Shown in pieces: positions 26,406-34,932 of a DNA stretch of 64,000 nt. The notes beneath the pieces are model-generated. The model did not search any database, was not told the origin of the DNA, and saw nothing but the letters and a program-made list of their open reading frames with translations. A program made the position numbers and the translations under genes. The stretch is from Rhizobium sullae. Lineage in GTDB: Bacteria > Pseudomonadota > Alphaproteobacteria > Rhizobiales > Rhizobiaceae. Numbering within the stretch: the stretch's first letter is position 1; each line of letters opens with the position of its first letter. Location of the stretch: the NCBI RefSeq assembly GCF_900169785.1, contig NZ_FWER01000003.1:1-64000 (forward strand), in the 5' to 3' direction.

Positions 26406-27589
26406 TGTGTCGCGACCCCGTTGTTCGAGGCCACTTCATTGGCTACCCGCACTGGCCCGCCCTCGCGGACGCGCTGCAGGCCCTGCGTCACGATGGCATC
26501 GCCATCCTTGATGCCGGCCCTCACCAGCACGAAATCCGGATTGCGCTGCACGATGGTGACGCGCACCTTGTGCGATTTGCCGTCGACTACCTGCCAGACG
26601 AAGGAGCCCTGCGAATCCCACTGGACGGAAACCGGATCGACCGCCGGATATTTGTCGCCTGCAAATTTCATGCTGACGTTGAAGGACATGCCGGCGCGGA
26701 GTTCATCCGCGCTGTTGTCGATCCGGGCGCGGATGCGCAGCGTCCGGCTTGCCGCGTCGAGACGGTTGTCCACCGCGTGCACTTCGCCGGAAAAAACCTG
26801 TCCCGCCCGCGCGACCGACGTTGCTTCCACCGGCTGGCCGACGGAAACCGTGTTGGCGAAGCGCTCCGGCACCCAGTAGTCGACCAGGATTTCCGAGCGG
26901 TCGTCGAGCGTCACGATCGGCGTGCCGGTGGTGACGTTGTCGCCGATGTTGACGGGGACGATGCCGACGATGCCGTCGATCGGTGCGACGATATTGCGCC
27001 GGGCGAGATTGAGCTCTGCTGCCTGCAGCTGCAGCCGCGCGCCCTGCTCGGCGATCTCGGCATCGAACACATCCATGCGTGCGACGCTGGATTTGATGTT
27101 GTGATAGAGATTGGATTTCTCGATCGCGCTCTTCAGCGCCACCTCGGCCTGCCCCTTGGCGATTACCTGCTCTTCGCCGTCGAGCTTGGCGAGCACCTGG
27201 CCCTGCTTGACCTTGTCGCCGGACTTGATGAGGATTTCGCGGATCGTGCCGGTTGCCTGCGGCGTCACCGCAACCGAGCGGATCGCGTCGCCGGTGCCGA
27301 TCGCGTTCAGCCGGTCGTTGACGATACCCTGAACGACGGCCTGCGTGACGACCAGAACGGCGCCGTTGCGCCCGCCGCCATTGCGTCCTCCGCCGCCCTG
27401 ACCGCCCTCGCCTTGCGCGGACGCACCGCCACCGGCTGTCTCAACGGCAGGAGCCAGTTTGGCGACAATGCTTTCCGGAACACCGGCATTTCTCAAAGTA
27501 TCAGCCGCGCCCGGCACAAGGAAAATCCATCCGGCAAAGCCGGCAGCAATAACGATTACAGAAAGAATAAACTGCTTCCAAAAAGCCAT
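26402..27589 (-). CDS. RND efflux membrane fusion protein (HlyD/AcrA type)
   Basis: 395 residues: N-terminal membrane anchor (FILSVIVIAAGFAGWIFLV), a Gly-rich linker (GEGGQGGGGRNGGGRNG), then barrel-sandwich (lipoyl-like) halves around a helical hairpin (ATGTIREILIKSGDKVKQGQVLAKLD ... APIDGIVGIVPVNIGDNV), a beta-barrel and a membrane-proximal domain. It bridges the inner-membrane pump to the outer-membrane channel. Translation starts at 27589 within the third copy (in transcript order) of a tandem repeat that also creates two upstream six-codon minigenes. Confidence 0.92.
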   Translation of the reverse strand: MAFWKQFILSVIVIAAGFAGWIFLVPGAADTLRNAGVPESIVAKLAPAVETAGGGASAQGEGGQGGGGRNGGGRNGAVLVVTQAVVQGIVNDRLNAIGTGDAIRSVAVTPQATGTIREILIKSGDKVKQGQVLAKLDGEEQVIAKGQAEVALKSAIEKSNLYHNIKSSVARMDVFDAEIAEQGARLQLQAAELNLARRNIVAPIDGIVGIVPVNIGDNVTTGTPIVTLDDRSEILVDYWVPERFANTVSVGQPVEATSVARAGQVFSGEVHAVDNRLDAASRTLRIRARIDNSADELRAGMSFNVSMKFAGDKYPAVDPVSVQWDSQGSFVWQVVDGKSHKVRVTIVQRNPDFVLVRAGIKDGDAIVTQGLQRVREGGPVRVANEVASNNGVATQ

Positions 27590-27642
27590 TCACGTCTCCG
27601 AAAAAGCCATTCACGTCTCCGAAAAAGCCATTCACGTCTCCG
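27580..27642 (-). repeat. three 21-bp tandem repeats forming two MAFSET minigenes at the efflux operon start
   Basis: Three perfect 21-bp copies (27580-27600, 27601-27621, 27622-27642). On the minus strand each copy contains a Shine-Dalgarno-like GGAG and an ATG. The two upstream copies read M-A-F-S-E-T-stop, and each TGA is immediately followed by the next ATG; the third ATG (27589) opens the membrane fusion protein MAFWKQF. The initiation region has therefore been triplicated. Possible effects are reinitiation-coupled translation, altered ribosome loading, or slippage-driven variation in expression. Confidence 0.9.
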
Positions 27643-27996
27643 AAGGGCCTCAGGGTCCGTCGAAAGAGGCGCACGCAGGACAGAATTCCTACCTGACTGC
27701 GGCAATATCGCCCCTTTACAAGCCCTCATCAAGCGCAAGTGCCGGTCATTACAGAATTGTAATCTCCATCCGAACGGAAGCATGTCACTTTTGCTTGAGC
27801 GGAAGCGTATTTCTCACCGCCATATTACCAGTCACTTCTTCAGCGATCTAGGAGACTGCTGGCGCGTCATAACTGCCCCACAAGATGGACAATCGACTTT
27901 CATAAGAAGAGCCCATGCACCGGCCCCTGGAACCGTGGGAATGAAAGCAGAACATCTTTTCTGGCCTTTCCATCCCGAATCACTACATTACGCGCC

Positions 27997-30588
27997 ATGA
28001 GCAATAGTTTCGACGATATCCCCTTCTTCGACGAAGAGCCGGGTGAAGCGCCGCGCAAGCCGCAGGCACCAGCCCCTACAGCCGGAGGGATCGCCGCCCG
28101 CGCCATGGCCGCCCGCGACGGCAGCAAGCGGCCAGATTACCTCGCAGGCCTAAACCCCGAGCAGACCGAAGCCGTCGAAACGTTGGAAGGCCCGGTCCTC
28201 GTGCTGGCGGGCGCCGGCACCGGCAAGACCCGCGTGCTGACGACCCGCATCGCGCATATCCTGAGCACCGGCCGTGCCTTCCCCTCGCAAATCCTCGCCG
28301 TCACCTTCACCAACAAGGCGGCCCGCGAGATGAAGGAGCGCGTCGCGCTGCTCGTTGGCGGCGCTGTCGAAGGCATGCCCTGGCTCGGCACCTTCCACTC
28401 GATCGGCGTCAAGCTGCTGCGCCGCCATGCCGAGCTCGTTAACCTGCGTTCCGACTTCACCATCCTCGACACCGACGATGTCGTGCGCCTGATCAAGCAG
28501 CTGATCCAGGCCGAGGGGCTGGACGACAAGCGCTGGCCCGCCAAGCAGTTCGCCGGAATGATCGACACGTGGAAGAACAAGGGCCTCGGCCCGGCCGACA
28601 TTCCCGAAGGTGACGCCCGCGCCTTTGCAAACGGCAAGGGCCGGGAACTTTATTTCGCCTATCAGGCGCGATTGATGACCTTGAACGCCTGCGATTTCGG
28701 CGACTTGCTGATGCATCCGATCGCCATCTTCCGCAAGAACCCGGACCTGCTCAAGGAATACCACCAGCGCTTCCGCTATATCCTCGTCGACGAGTACCAG
28801 GACACCAACACCGCGCAGTATATGTGGCTACGGCTGTTGGCACAGCGGCCGAGCAGCAAGCCGATCTCTCCCCATCTGGGGGAGATGCCGGCCAGGGCAG
28901 AGGGGGGTATCCCCTCTGACACCGGCGCGAGAACACCCCTTTCTGTCGGCTCCGCCGACATCTCCCCTACAAGGGGGGAGATCAGGGGCACTACCATCAA
29001 CATCTGCTGCGTCGGCGACGACGACCAGTCGATCTATGGCTGGCGCGGCGCGGAGGTGGACAACATCCTGCGCTTCGAGAAGGACTTCCCGGGTGCCAAA
29101 GTCATCAAGCTGGAGCGCAACTATCGCTCGACCGAGCATATCCTCGGCGCCGCCGCGCATCTGATCGCCCACAACGAAGGCCGCCTCGGCAAGACGCTCT
29201 TCACCGATCGCGCCGACCCGGAGGACGTGAAGGTCCAGGTGCACGCCTCCTGGGACAGCGAAGAGGAAGCCCGCGCCATCGGCGAGGAGATCGAGGCGCT
29301 GCAGCGCAAGCAACATAACCTCAACGACATGGCGATCCTCGTGCGCGCGTCCTTTCAGATGCGCGAATTCGAAGACCGCTTCGTCACGCTTGGTCTCAAC
29401 TACCGCGTCATCGGCGGCCCGCGCTTTTACGAGCGTCTCGAAATCCGCGATGCCATGGCCTATTTCCGCCTGGTCGCCCAGCCCGCCGACGATCTCGCCT
29501 TTGAGCGCATCATCAACACGCCGAAGCGCGGCCTCGGGGACACCACCGTCCGCGCGCTGCACGATTACGCCCGCGCCCGCGACATCCCGATGCTGGCCGC
29601 AGCGGCCGACGTTATCGAAACCGACGAGTTGAAGCCGAAGGCCCGCAAGGCGCTCTTCGACGTGGTTCAATCTTTCCGCCGCTGGCAAGGGCTGCTCGAA
29701 AACACGCCGCACACCGAACTTGCCGAGCAGATTCTCGACGAGTCCGGCTATACGGACATGTGGAAGGTCGACAAGACCGCCGAAGCGCCCGGACGGCTGG
29801 AAAACCTCAAGGAACTCATCCGCTCGATGGAGAGCTTCGAGTCGTTGCGCGGTTTCCTGGAGCACGTCGCGCTGGTCATGGATGCCGAGCAGAACGAAAA
29901 CCTCGACGCCGTTTCGATCATGACGCTGCATTCAGCCAAGGGGCTGGAATTCGACACCGTCTTCCTGCCTGGCTGGGAAGAAGGCCTCTTCCCGCACCAG
30001 CGCTCGCTGGACGAAAGCGGCCGCGCCGGCCTCGAGGAGGAACGCCGCCTCGCTTATGTCGGCATCACCCGCGCCAAGCACCGCTGCCACATCTGGTTCG
30101 TCTCCAACCGCCGCATCCACGGCCTCTGGCAATCGACGATCCCGTCGCGCTTCCTCGACGAACTGCCGGAAACCCATGTGGAAGTCGCTGAAGTCGAACA
30201 GAGCTACGGCGGTTACGGCCGCGGCGGCTATGGCCAGTCGCGCTTCGACAAGGCCGAGCCCTTCGCCAATTCCTATTCGACGCCCGGCTGGAAGCGCGCC
30301 CAAGCCAACAAGACCGACGCCACCCGCGACAACTGGGGCACCCGCTCCGGCCATGCCGTCGAACGCATCGGCTACGGCGAAAGCGGCCCCAAGGGCCGAA
30401 CCATCGAAGGCGAACTCGTCGCCAAATCCACCTCCGCCGAACCCTCCCGCTTCCAGATGGGCGAGCGCGTCTTCCACCTGAAATTCGGCAATGGGAATAT
30501 TACGGGGATCGAGGGGAACAAGCTGACGATCGATTTCGATCGGGCGGGGCAGAAACGCGTGCTGGATGGGTTTGTGGAAAGGGTTTAG
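27997..30588 (+). CDS. uvrD: UvrD/PcrA-type superfamily 1 DNA helicase
   Basis: 863 residues. Helicase motifs: Walker A AGAGTGKT (residues 71-78), VTFTNKAAREMKER (Ia), GTFHSIGVKLLRR, DEYQDTN (II), GDDDQSIYGWRGA (III), ERNYRSTEHIL (IV), SIMTLHSAKGLEFDTVFLPG (V) and EERRLAYVGITRAK (VI). It unwinds DNA 3'-5' in excision and mismatch repair. The N-terminal 45 residues are disordered, Pro/Ala-rich. An in-frame RIME-like insertion lies between motifs II and III. The C-terminal domain ends in a Tudor-like module (GERVFHLKFGNGNITGIEGNKLTIDF). Confidence 0.93.
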   Translation: MSNSFDDIPFFDEEPGEAPRKPQAPAPTAGGIAARAMAARDGSKRPDYLAGLNPEQTEAVETLEGPVLVLAGAGTGKTRVLTTRIAHILSTGRAFPSQILAVTFTNKAAREMKERVALLVGGAVEGMPWLGTFHSIGVKLLRRHAELVNLRSDFTILDTDDVVRLIKQLIQAEGLDDKRWPAKQFAGMIDTWKNKGLGPADIPEGDARAFANGKGRELYFAYQARLMTLNACDFGDLLMHPIAIFRKNPDLLKEYHQRFRYILVDEYQDTNTAQYMWLRLLAQRPSSKPISPHLGEMPARAEGGIPSDTGARTPLSVGSADISPTRGEIRGTTINICCVGDDDQSIYGWRGAEVDNILRFEKDFPGAKVIKLERNYRSTEHILGAAAHLIAHNEGRLGKTLFTDRADPEDVKVQVHASWDSEEEARAIGEEIEALQRKQHNLNDMAILVRASFQMREFEDRFVTLGLNYRVIGGPRFYERLEIRDAMAYFRLVAQPADDLAFERIINTPKRGLGDTTVRALHDYARARDIPMLAAAADVIETDELKPKARKALFDVVQSFRRWQGLLENTPHTELAEQILDESGYTDMWKVDKTAEAPGRLENLKELIRSMESFESLRGFLEHVALVMDAEQNENLDAVSIMTLHSAKGLEFDTVFLPGWEEGLFPHQRSLDESGRAGLEEERRLAYVGITRAKHRCHIWFVSNRRIHGLWQSTIPSRFLDELPETHVEVAEVEQSYGGYGRGGYGQSRFDKAEPFANSYSTPGWKRAQANKTDATRDNWGTRSGHAVERIGYGESGPKGRTIEGELVAKSTSAEPSRFQMGERVFHLKFGNGNITGIEGNKLTIDFDRAGQKRVLDGFVERV
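28864..28983. repeat. RIME/ABC-like mosaic palindromic element inside uvrD
   Basis: About 120 bases that open with ATCTCTCCCC and close with GGGGGGAGAT, containing at least four inverted repeats: CTCCCC/GGGGGAG, CAGAGGGG/CCCCTCTG, TGTCGGC/GCCGACA and ATCTCCCC/GGGGGGAGAT. This is the architecture of the Rhizobium intergenic mosaic elements, normally found between genes. Here it keeps the uvrD frame open and adds about 40 residues (PISPHLGEMPARAEGGIPS ... SPTRGEIRG) between helicase motifs II and III. Confidence 0.85.
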
Positions 30589-30818
30589 CTAGCGCCCGTC
30601 CATAAACACCTGTTTTTCTGGGTTTTTCAGGTTGTCTGCCGGCTTGCCAACGAAAGTATCAATTTCGCGTTTTAAAAAGCGCAATCCATGCAAGCGCGAT
30701 GGACTGCGACCCCGGCAAAAGCTGTGGATTCACTCGTGTGTTACCTCACCCATTCGTGACTTCCCCCTCCACCCTCCTCTCCCCCATACTTCCTCTGGGC
30801 TGGAATAGGAGGATGCAG

Positions 30819-30923
30819 ATGAAACGCTATTCGCTATCGGTGATTGGTCTGTCTCTGGTGATTGCCGTTCTCAGCAATCCGGGCATTGCACTGGCAGCTT
30901 GCAACAAGCTGATCGGGACCTGA
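30819..30923 (+). CDS. tiny putative lipoprotein or truncated secreted protein (34 aa)
   Basis: AATAGGAGG precedes ATG at 30819 by six bases. The peptide MKRYSLSVIGLSLVIAV...IALAACNKLIGT is almost entirely a signal sequence ending in the lipobox-like LAAC, with only seven residues after it. Either it is a very small lipoprotein or the start of a longer gene cut short by mutation. The strong ribosome binding site supports translation. No family is recognised. Confidence 0.45.
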   Translation: MKRYSLSVIGLSLVIAVLSNPGIALAACNKLIGT

Positions 30924-31039
30924 CCTCTTCAAACATCCATGCGGACGGCAGCGTGACAGCGCCGCGGCCAAGGCAAAGCCTGACGGCCCGGTAGAGGCGC
31001 GCCGAATGCCTTGTGGAGCGGGCGTGAATGAATGCCCGC

Positions 31040-31387
31040 TCACCCCAGCATCGGCATCTTGCCCATCCCCAGAATGTCGTTGACGAGCGCGATCGCGATG
31101 CCGATGGCGACGATGCTCAATCCGATCAGGAAGAGCCGCCGCGACCGGTCGTATTTGGCGGCGATGAGCGAGTCCCGCGCCAAAAGGTCGGCGAAGACCT
31201 TCACCTGCAACGCGATGCCGACGGTCAAAAGCAGCATCGGCAGGATGTCGATCCGGCTCCAGTCATTCGGGTTGGAGACCCAGCGGCTGATGAAGCTCAG
31301 CGAAAAGCCAAGGATAATGCCCGCCGCCGTCAGCGAGCCGTTGCGGAAAGTGGCGTCGATTTTCTCTTCTGGCCCTGGCTCGGTCAT
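31040..31387 (-). CDS. hypothetical membrane protein (three helices)
   Basis: 115 residues from MTEPGPEEKIDATF. Three hydrophobic stretches are visible (LTAAGIILGFSLSFISRWV, ILPMLLLTVGIALQVKVF, RRLFLIGLSIVAIGIAIALV) separated by charged loops. No family is recognised. It stands between a tiny putative lipoprotein gene and a DUF488 gene and may be co-transcribed with the latter (77 bases apart, same strand). Confidence 0.7.
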   Translation of the reverse strand: MTEPGPEEKIDATFRNGSLTAAGIILGFSLSFISRWVSNPNDWSRIDILPMLLLTVGIALQVKVFADLLARDSLIAAKYDRSRRLFLIGLSIVAIGIAIALVNDILGMGKMPMLG

Positions 31388-31464
31388 GGCTTGCTCCCGC
31401 CTGCTCTTCTGGCCCAAGGAAGGCAGAAATAACCGGGATCGGCAAGAGCGCGCATCCCCGCCGC

Positions 31465-31866
31465 CTAGGAGCAGGCCTCCGCCCTGAGCCGCGCTCCGCG
31501 CTCCGCAAGAAGCCCGCGCAGCAGGCTACGGTGGCAGCGGCTTTCGTTTTCGCAGTAGCAGCCGACGGCAAAGTTGGCGGTGTGGGAAAGCGCTGCCAGC
31601 GTGTCGAGGACCCGGCTGGTGTCGGCTGCGGCCATTTCCTTGAGATAGGCGCGAGAAAAGGCCTTCCACTCGGCTTCGGTCTGCGCTGCCTTCGCCTCGG
31701 CCACCAGCTCCTGGCTCGGCGCCAGCATCGGCAGCCAGACGTCGTAATAGTCGCGGCTCGCAAACTCCTCCTTCGGCACGCCGCGCGGCGGGCGGCGCAC
31801 TGTGCCGATGCGCAGGCCCTCGTCCTTGCCCCGTGGCGAGCCCAACTGCACGATGCTGATTGCCAT
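31465..31866 (-). CDS. DUF488 family protein
   Basis: 133 residues with features of DUF488: the opening IVQLGSPRGKDEGLRIGTVRRPPRGV, the middle YYDVWLPMLAPSQELV and the Cys motif NFAVGCYCENESRCHRSLLRGLLAERG. Members are small proteins of unknown function in many proteobacteria. The Cys/His cluster near residues 100-112 could bind a metal, which is only inference. It precedes a three-helix membrane protein gene on the same strand. Confidence 0.82.
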   Translation of the reverse strand: MAISIVQLGSPRGKDEGLRIGTVRRPPRGVPKEEFASRDYYDVWLPMLAPSQELVAEAKAAQTEAEWKAFSRAYLKEMAAADTSRVLDTLAALSHTANFAVGCYCENESRCHRSLLRGLLAERGARLRAEACS

Positions 31867-31995
31867 TGTGGTCTCCTCGCCTGGCCGGACGAATATCTAG
31901 CGCGGCGACTGCGCTTTCGCCAGTAGACAAGGCACATCCGTGGACGCATGAGCCGCTGCCGGCGTCCAATCCGCTTGCGGACCGAGGCGCGCAGA

Positions 31996-32039
31996 CAAGG
32001 ATTGCAAAACCTTCATTTTAAAATCATGTTTTGTCCTTG
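31996..32039. promoter_or_regulatory. imperfect inverted repeat upstream of the siderophore-interacting gene
   Basis: CAAGGATTGCAAAAC (31996-32010) faces GTTTTGTCCTTG (32028-32039) around an AT-rich core containing ATTTTAAAAT. It lies in the otherwise empty 336-base gap between the divergent DUF488 and siderophore-interacting genes. It could be an operator; no known RirA or Irr motif is matched exactly. Confidence 0.35.
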
Positions 32040-32202
32040 CAAAGCCACCGGCTGGCCGTTAGACACGAGACATATGCCGCATCACCAACGCGGCACGTAG
32101 GCGTTAACGTCAACCAACGCGCTGATCGAACCCGAGCCGGGTTGCGAGCGGCGCGGCATGTCTGCGTCCCATGCGCCCCGGTTCCGAACAAAGGAACCAT
32201 CG

Positions 32203-33038
32203 ATGACGGCAGATACCGCCTCCAAGATCACCGAAAGCCGCCACCGGATCGAACGCGTCCGCCACGACATCAAGCGGCGCGTGCTGACCGTCCGCCGTGT
32301 TGCAAGACTGACGCCGCAAATGCTGCGCATCACGCTGACCGGATCGGATCTTCACGATTTCGTCAGCCTCGGCCATGACGATCACGTGAAGATCCTCGTT
32401 CCGCGCCCTGGCGAAGAGCCGGTCTTTCCGGACATGAGTCCCGGAGGCAGGCTTCTCATCGATCCGGCCAACAGGCCCGCGCTGCGCGATTACACGCCCC
32501 GGCGCTTCGACCCGGTGACGGGCGAACTCGATCTCGACTTCGCGCTCCACGAGGCAGGCCCTGCAACCGAATGGGCCTTGCGCGCGCAGCCCGGCGACAA
32601 GCTCGGCGTCGGCGGCCCGCGCGGCTCCTTCGTGGTTGCGACCGACTTCGACTGGTATCTGCTTGCCGGCGACGAAACCGCCCTTCCCGCGATCGGCCGC
32701 CGCCTCGAAGAACTGCCGGCCTCGGCCCGGGCGCTTGTCGTCGCCGAGGTTGCAGGACCCAAAGAGGAGCAGGCGCTGGAAAGCAAGGCCGAGCTGACGA
32801 CGCTTTGGCTTCATCGGGGTTTGGCACCGGCCGGCACCACGGATCAGCTCGACCCGGCATTGCGCGGCCTCACGCTTCCCACCGGCGACGGCTATGTCTG
32901 GATCGCCTGCGAAACTCTCGTCGCCAAGCGCCTGCGCGCCGTCATGTCGATGAGCGCCAGCATCCGAAAGCCTGGATCAAGGCGGCCGGCTACTGGAAGC
33001 GCGGCCAGGCCGACTTCCACGAAACGCACGGCGACTGA
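32203..33038 (+). pseudogene. siderophore-interacting protein (FAD-dependent ferric reductase), frameshifted near 32945
   Basis: The first 247 codons give a normal siderophore-interacting protein: FAD-binding domain (RRVARLTPQMLRITLTG ... RDYTPRRFD) and NAD(P)-binding domain (WYLLAGDETALPAIGRRLEELP, GYVWIACETLVAKRLRAVM). After AVM the family's expected DERQHPKAWIKAAGYWKRGQ appears one frame over, ending at TGA 33036-33038. A single-base deletion around 32945 therefore swaps the C-terminus for SMSASIRKPGSRRPATG and moves the stop to 33057. Loss affects the final helix; activity may be reduced. Such enzymes reduce iron bound to siderophores. Confidence 0.85.
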
Positions 33039-33202
33039 GTCGCCGCCCCGTGGATAGACATGGTCGCGGGGAGCCCGCCGCGCGCCCGCGGCACATTCGT
33101 GCTTCCTCCAAAAAAAGCTTGCGCTTAACCACCTGCGAATCCACTAGTTGATAGCGGCGTATCCGCTTGGCATGCTGCACCGCAAACGTATGGAGTCGCC
33201 TG

Positions 33203-33829
33203 ATGAAAGCGTTATTGCTGGTCGACATTCAGAATGGCTTTTGTCCCGGCGGCAATCTCCCGGTGCCGGAGGGTGATCAGGTGGTGCCGGTCGCAAACCG
33301 TCTGATCGACAGCGGCAAATACGATCTGATCGTCGCCTCGCAGGACTGGCATCCGCCTGGCCATGGAAGCTTCGCCTCCTCCCATCCCGGCAAGAAGCCT
33401 TTCGAGATGGGCGAGCTGTCCGGCAAGCCGCAAATGATGTGGCCGGATCACTGCGTGAAATACACCCTCGATGCCGAGTTTCATCCGGCGCTCAAATCCG
33501 AAGAGATCGACCTTATTCAGCAGAAGGGCGAGAATCCGCTGGTGGACAGCTATTCAGCATTCCGCGACAACGATCAGGATGCCTCAACAGGTCTTTCCGA
33601 CTTCCTTCAGGACCAGGGCGTGACCGAGATCGACATCTGCGGCCTAGCGACGGATTATTGCGTCAAGTTCTCGGCGCTCGATGCGCTGGCGATGATGCCC
33701 GGCATCAAGGTCCGGTTCATCGAGGATGCAAGCCGCGGCATCACACCGGAAGGGGTGGCTGCTGCCATCGATGAGATGCGCGCACGCGGCATCGAGATCA
33801 TCGACAGCCAAAAGGTTCTCGCCGGCTGA
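33203..33829 (+). CDS. pncA: nicotinamidase (pyrazinamidase)
   Basis: 208 residues. The Asp-Lys-Cys triad is present: Asp8 (LVDIQNGF), Lys108 (IQQKGEN) and Cys153 (GLATDYCVKFSALDA). Metal-binding residues are in SQDWHPPGHGSF and WPDHCV. It hydrolyses nicotinamide to nicotinate for NAD salvage. ATG at 33203 follows a GGAG sequence; the longer frame is not homologous. It converges with the DUF2164 gene, three bases apart at the stops. Confidence 0.95.
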   Translation: MKALLLVDIQNGFCPGGNLPVPEGDQVVPVANRLIDSGKYDLIVASQDWHPPGHGSFASSHPGKKPFEMGELSGKPQMMWPDHCVKYTLDAEFHPALKSEEIDLIQQKGENPLVDSYSAFRDNDQDASTGLSDFLQDQGVTEIDICGLATDYCVKFSALDALAMMPGIKVRFIEDASRGITPEGVAAAIDEMRARGIEIIDSQKVLAG

Positions 33830-33832
33830 ACC

Positions 33833-34081
33833 TCAGTCCCGCGCCGCCTGCTCCAGCCCGTAGATATCGTCCGCAAGGTCGTCGGCGCGCTTAAGAAATG
33901 CAGCATGCGCATCCTGCAGGCCCTGTTTGTAATAAGCGGCGCCGATCTCCTTGGCGAAGAAATCGAGGACCAGTTCCGACTTGAGCAGCCCGACTGGCTG
34001 ATCCAGTTCCTTGTCGAAGAAGTGCTGGATGCGCGCAATCAGCGCCGCCTTGTCTTCCTTGGAAAAGTCTATCGGCTTCAT
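33833..34081 (-). CDS. DUF2164 family protein
   Basis: 82 residues matching DUF2164: FSKEDKAALIARIQHFFDKELDQPVGLLKSELVLDFFAKEIGAAYYKQGLQDA (read here as separate conserved blocks FFDKELDQPVG, LDFFAKEIG and YYKQGLQDA). It is a small soluble helical protein of unknown function. GGGAGACGAG lies upstream of the ATG. It converges with pncA and is divergent from azlC. Confidence 0.85.
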   Translation of the reverse strand: MKPIDFSKEDKAALIARIQHFFDKELDQPVGLLKSELVLDFFAKEIGAAYYKQGLQDAHAAFLKRADDLADDIYGLEQAARD

Positions 34082-34211
34082 CGTCTCGTCTCCCGCCATT
34101 GTCTGAGGTTCCGACCGTTCAGCGAAATCGATCGGTCGATCAAGGAAATTCGATTGCGGCCAAGGCGCTGGGCACATAGAGCAGGGTCGTTTTGAAGGAG
34201 GACAGGTGCCG

Positions 34212-34931
34212 ATGAGTCGCGCGGATTTTGCCGAGGGATTGCGGGGCGGCTTTGCCGTCGCCGTGGCGGCCGCGCCTTTCGGCGCCCTGTTCGGCGCGCT
34301 TGCCGTGGATAACGGCATGTCGCTCGGCGAACTGACACTGATGAGCGCCACGATCTACGCGGGTGCGAGCCAGATGGTCGGCATCGAGCTTTTCGGCCAC
34401 AACGTCCAGGCCTGGCTGATCGTCGCCTCCATCCTCGCCGTCAACTTCCGCCATGTCCTCTATTCGGCGGCGATCGCGCGCTACGTCCGCCAGTTCACGC
34501 CGCTGCAGAAGTTCTTCACCTTCTTCCTGCTCGTCGACCCGCAGTTCGCTGCAATGGCGAAACGCGGCGAGGAGGGAAAGCCGGTCACCTTCATCTGGTA
34601 TCTCGGCTTCGGAATCATCATCTACGTGCCCTGGGTGCTGATCAGCCTCCTCGGCGGGCTGCTCGGCAGCTTCATCGGCGACCCGAAGGCGCTCGGCCTC
34701 GATATCCTGCTGCCCGCCTATTTCCTCGGCATCGTGCTCGGCTTCCGCAACCGCGACAACTTCCTGCCCGTCGCCTTTGTCAGCGCGGTCGCCTCGGCGA
34801 TCGCCTATCACTATGTCGGCTCGCCCTGGCATGTCAGCCTGGGGGCTGCGGTCGGCATCATCCTGGCTGCGCTGATGCCGCTGCCTGCCGTCCACAAGCC
34901 CGAACCCGAAAACGAACCGCACGAGGTCTGA
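34212..34931 (+). CDS. azlC: AzlC-family branched-chain amino acid exporter, large subunit
   Basis: 239 residues with seven or more membrane helices. The AzlC pattern is visible: AFPF-like (VAAAPFGALFGALAV), SATIYAGASQMVGIELF, NFRHVLYSAAIARYV and LVDPQFAAMA. Together with AzlD it exports branched-chain amino acids (YgaZH in E. coli). AAGGAGG precedes ATG 34212 by ten bases; a GTG at 34206 is an alternative. azlD starts one base after its stop, so the two form an operon. Confidence 0.92.
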   Translation: MSRADFAEGLRGGFAVAVAAAPFGALFGALAVDNGMSLGELTLMSATIYAGASQMVGIELFGHNVQAWLIVASILAVNFRHVLYSAAIARYVRQFTPLQKFFTFFLLVDPQFAAMAKRGEEGKPVTFIWYLGFGIIIYVPWVLISLLGGLLGSFIGDPKALGLDILLPAYFLGIVLGFRNRDNFLPVAFVSAVASAIAYHYVGSPWHVSLGAAVGIILAALMPLPAVHKPEPENEPHEV

Positions 34932-34932
34932 C

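Noticed and set aside
27580..27642. Possible CRISPR-like array
   Set aside because: The three copies are contiguous with no spacers and are only 21 bp long; it is a tandem duplication of a translation start.
28864..28983. Insertion sequence or transposon inside uvrD
   Set aside because: No transposase, no terminal target duplication visible, and only about 120 bases; the multi-palindrome structure fits a RIME-like repeat.
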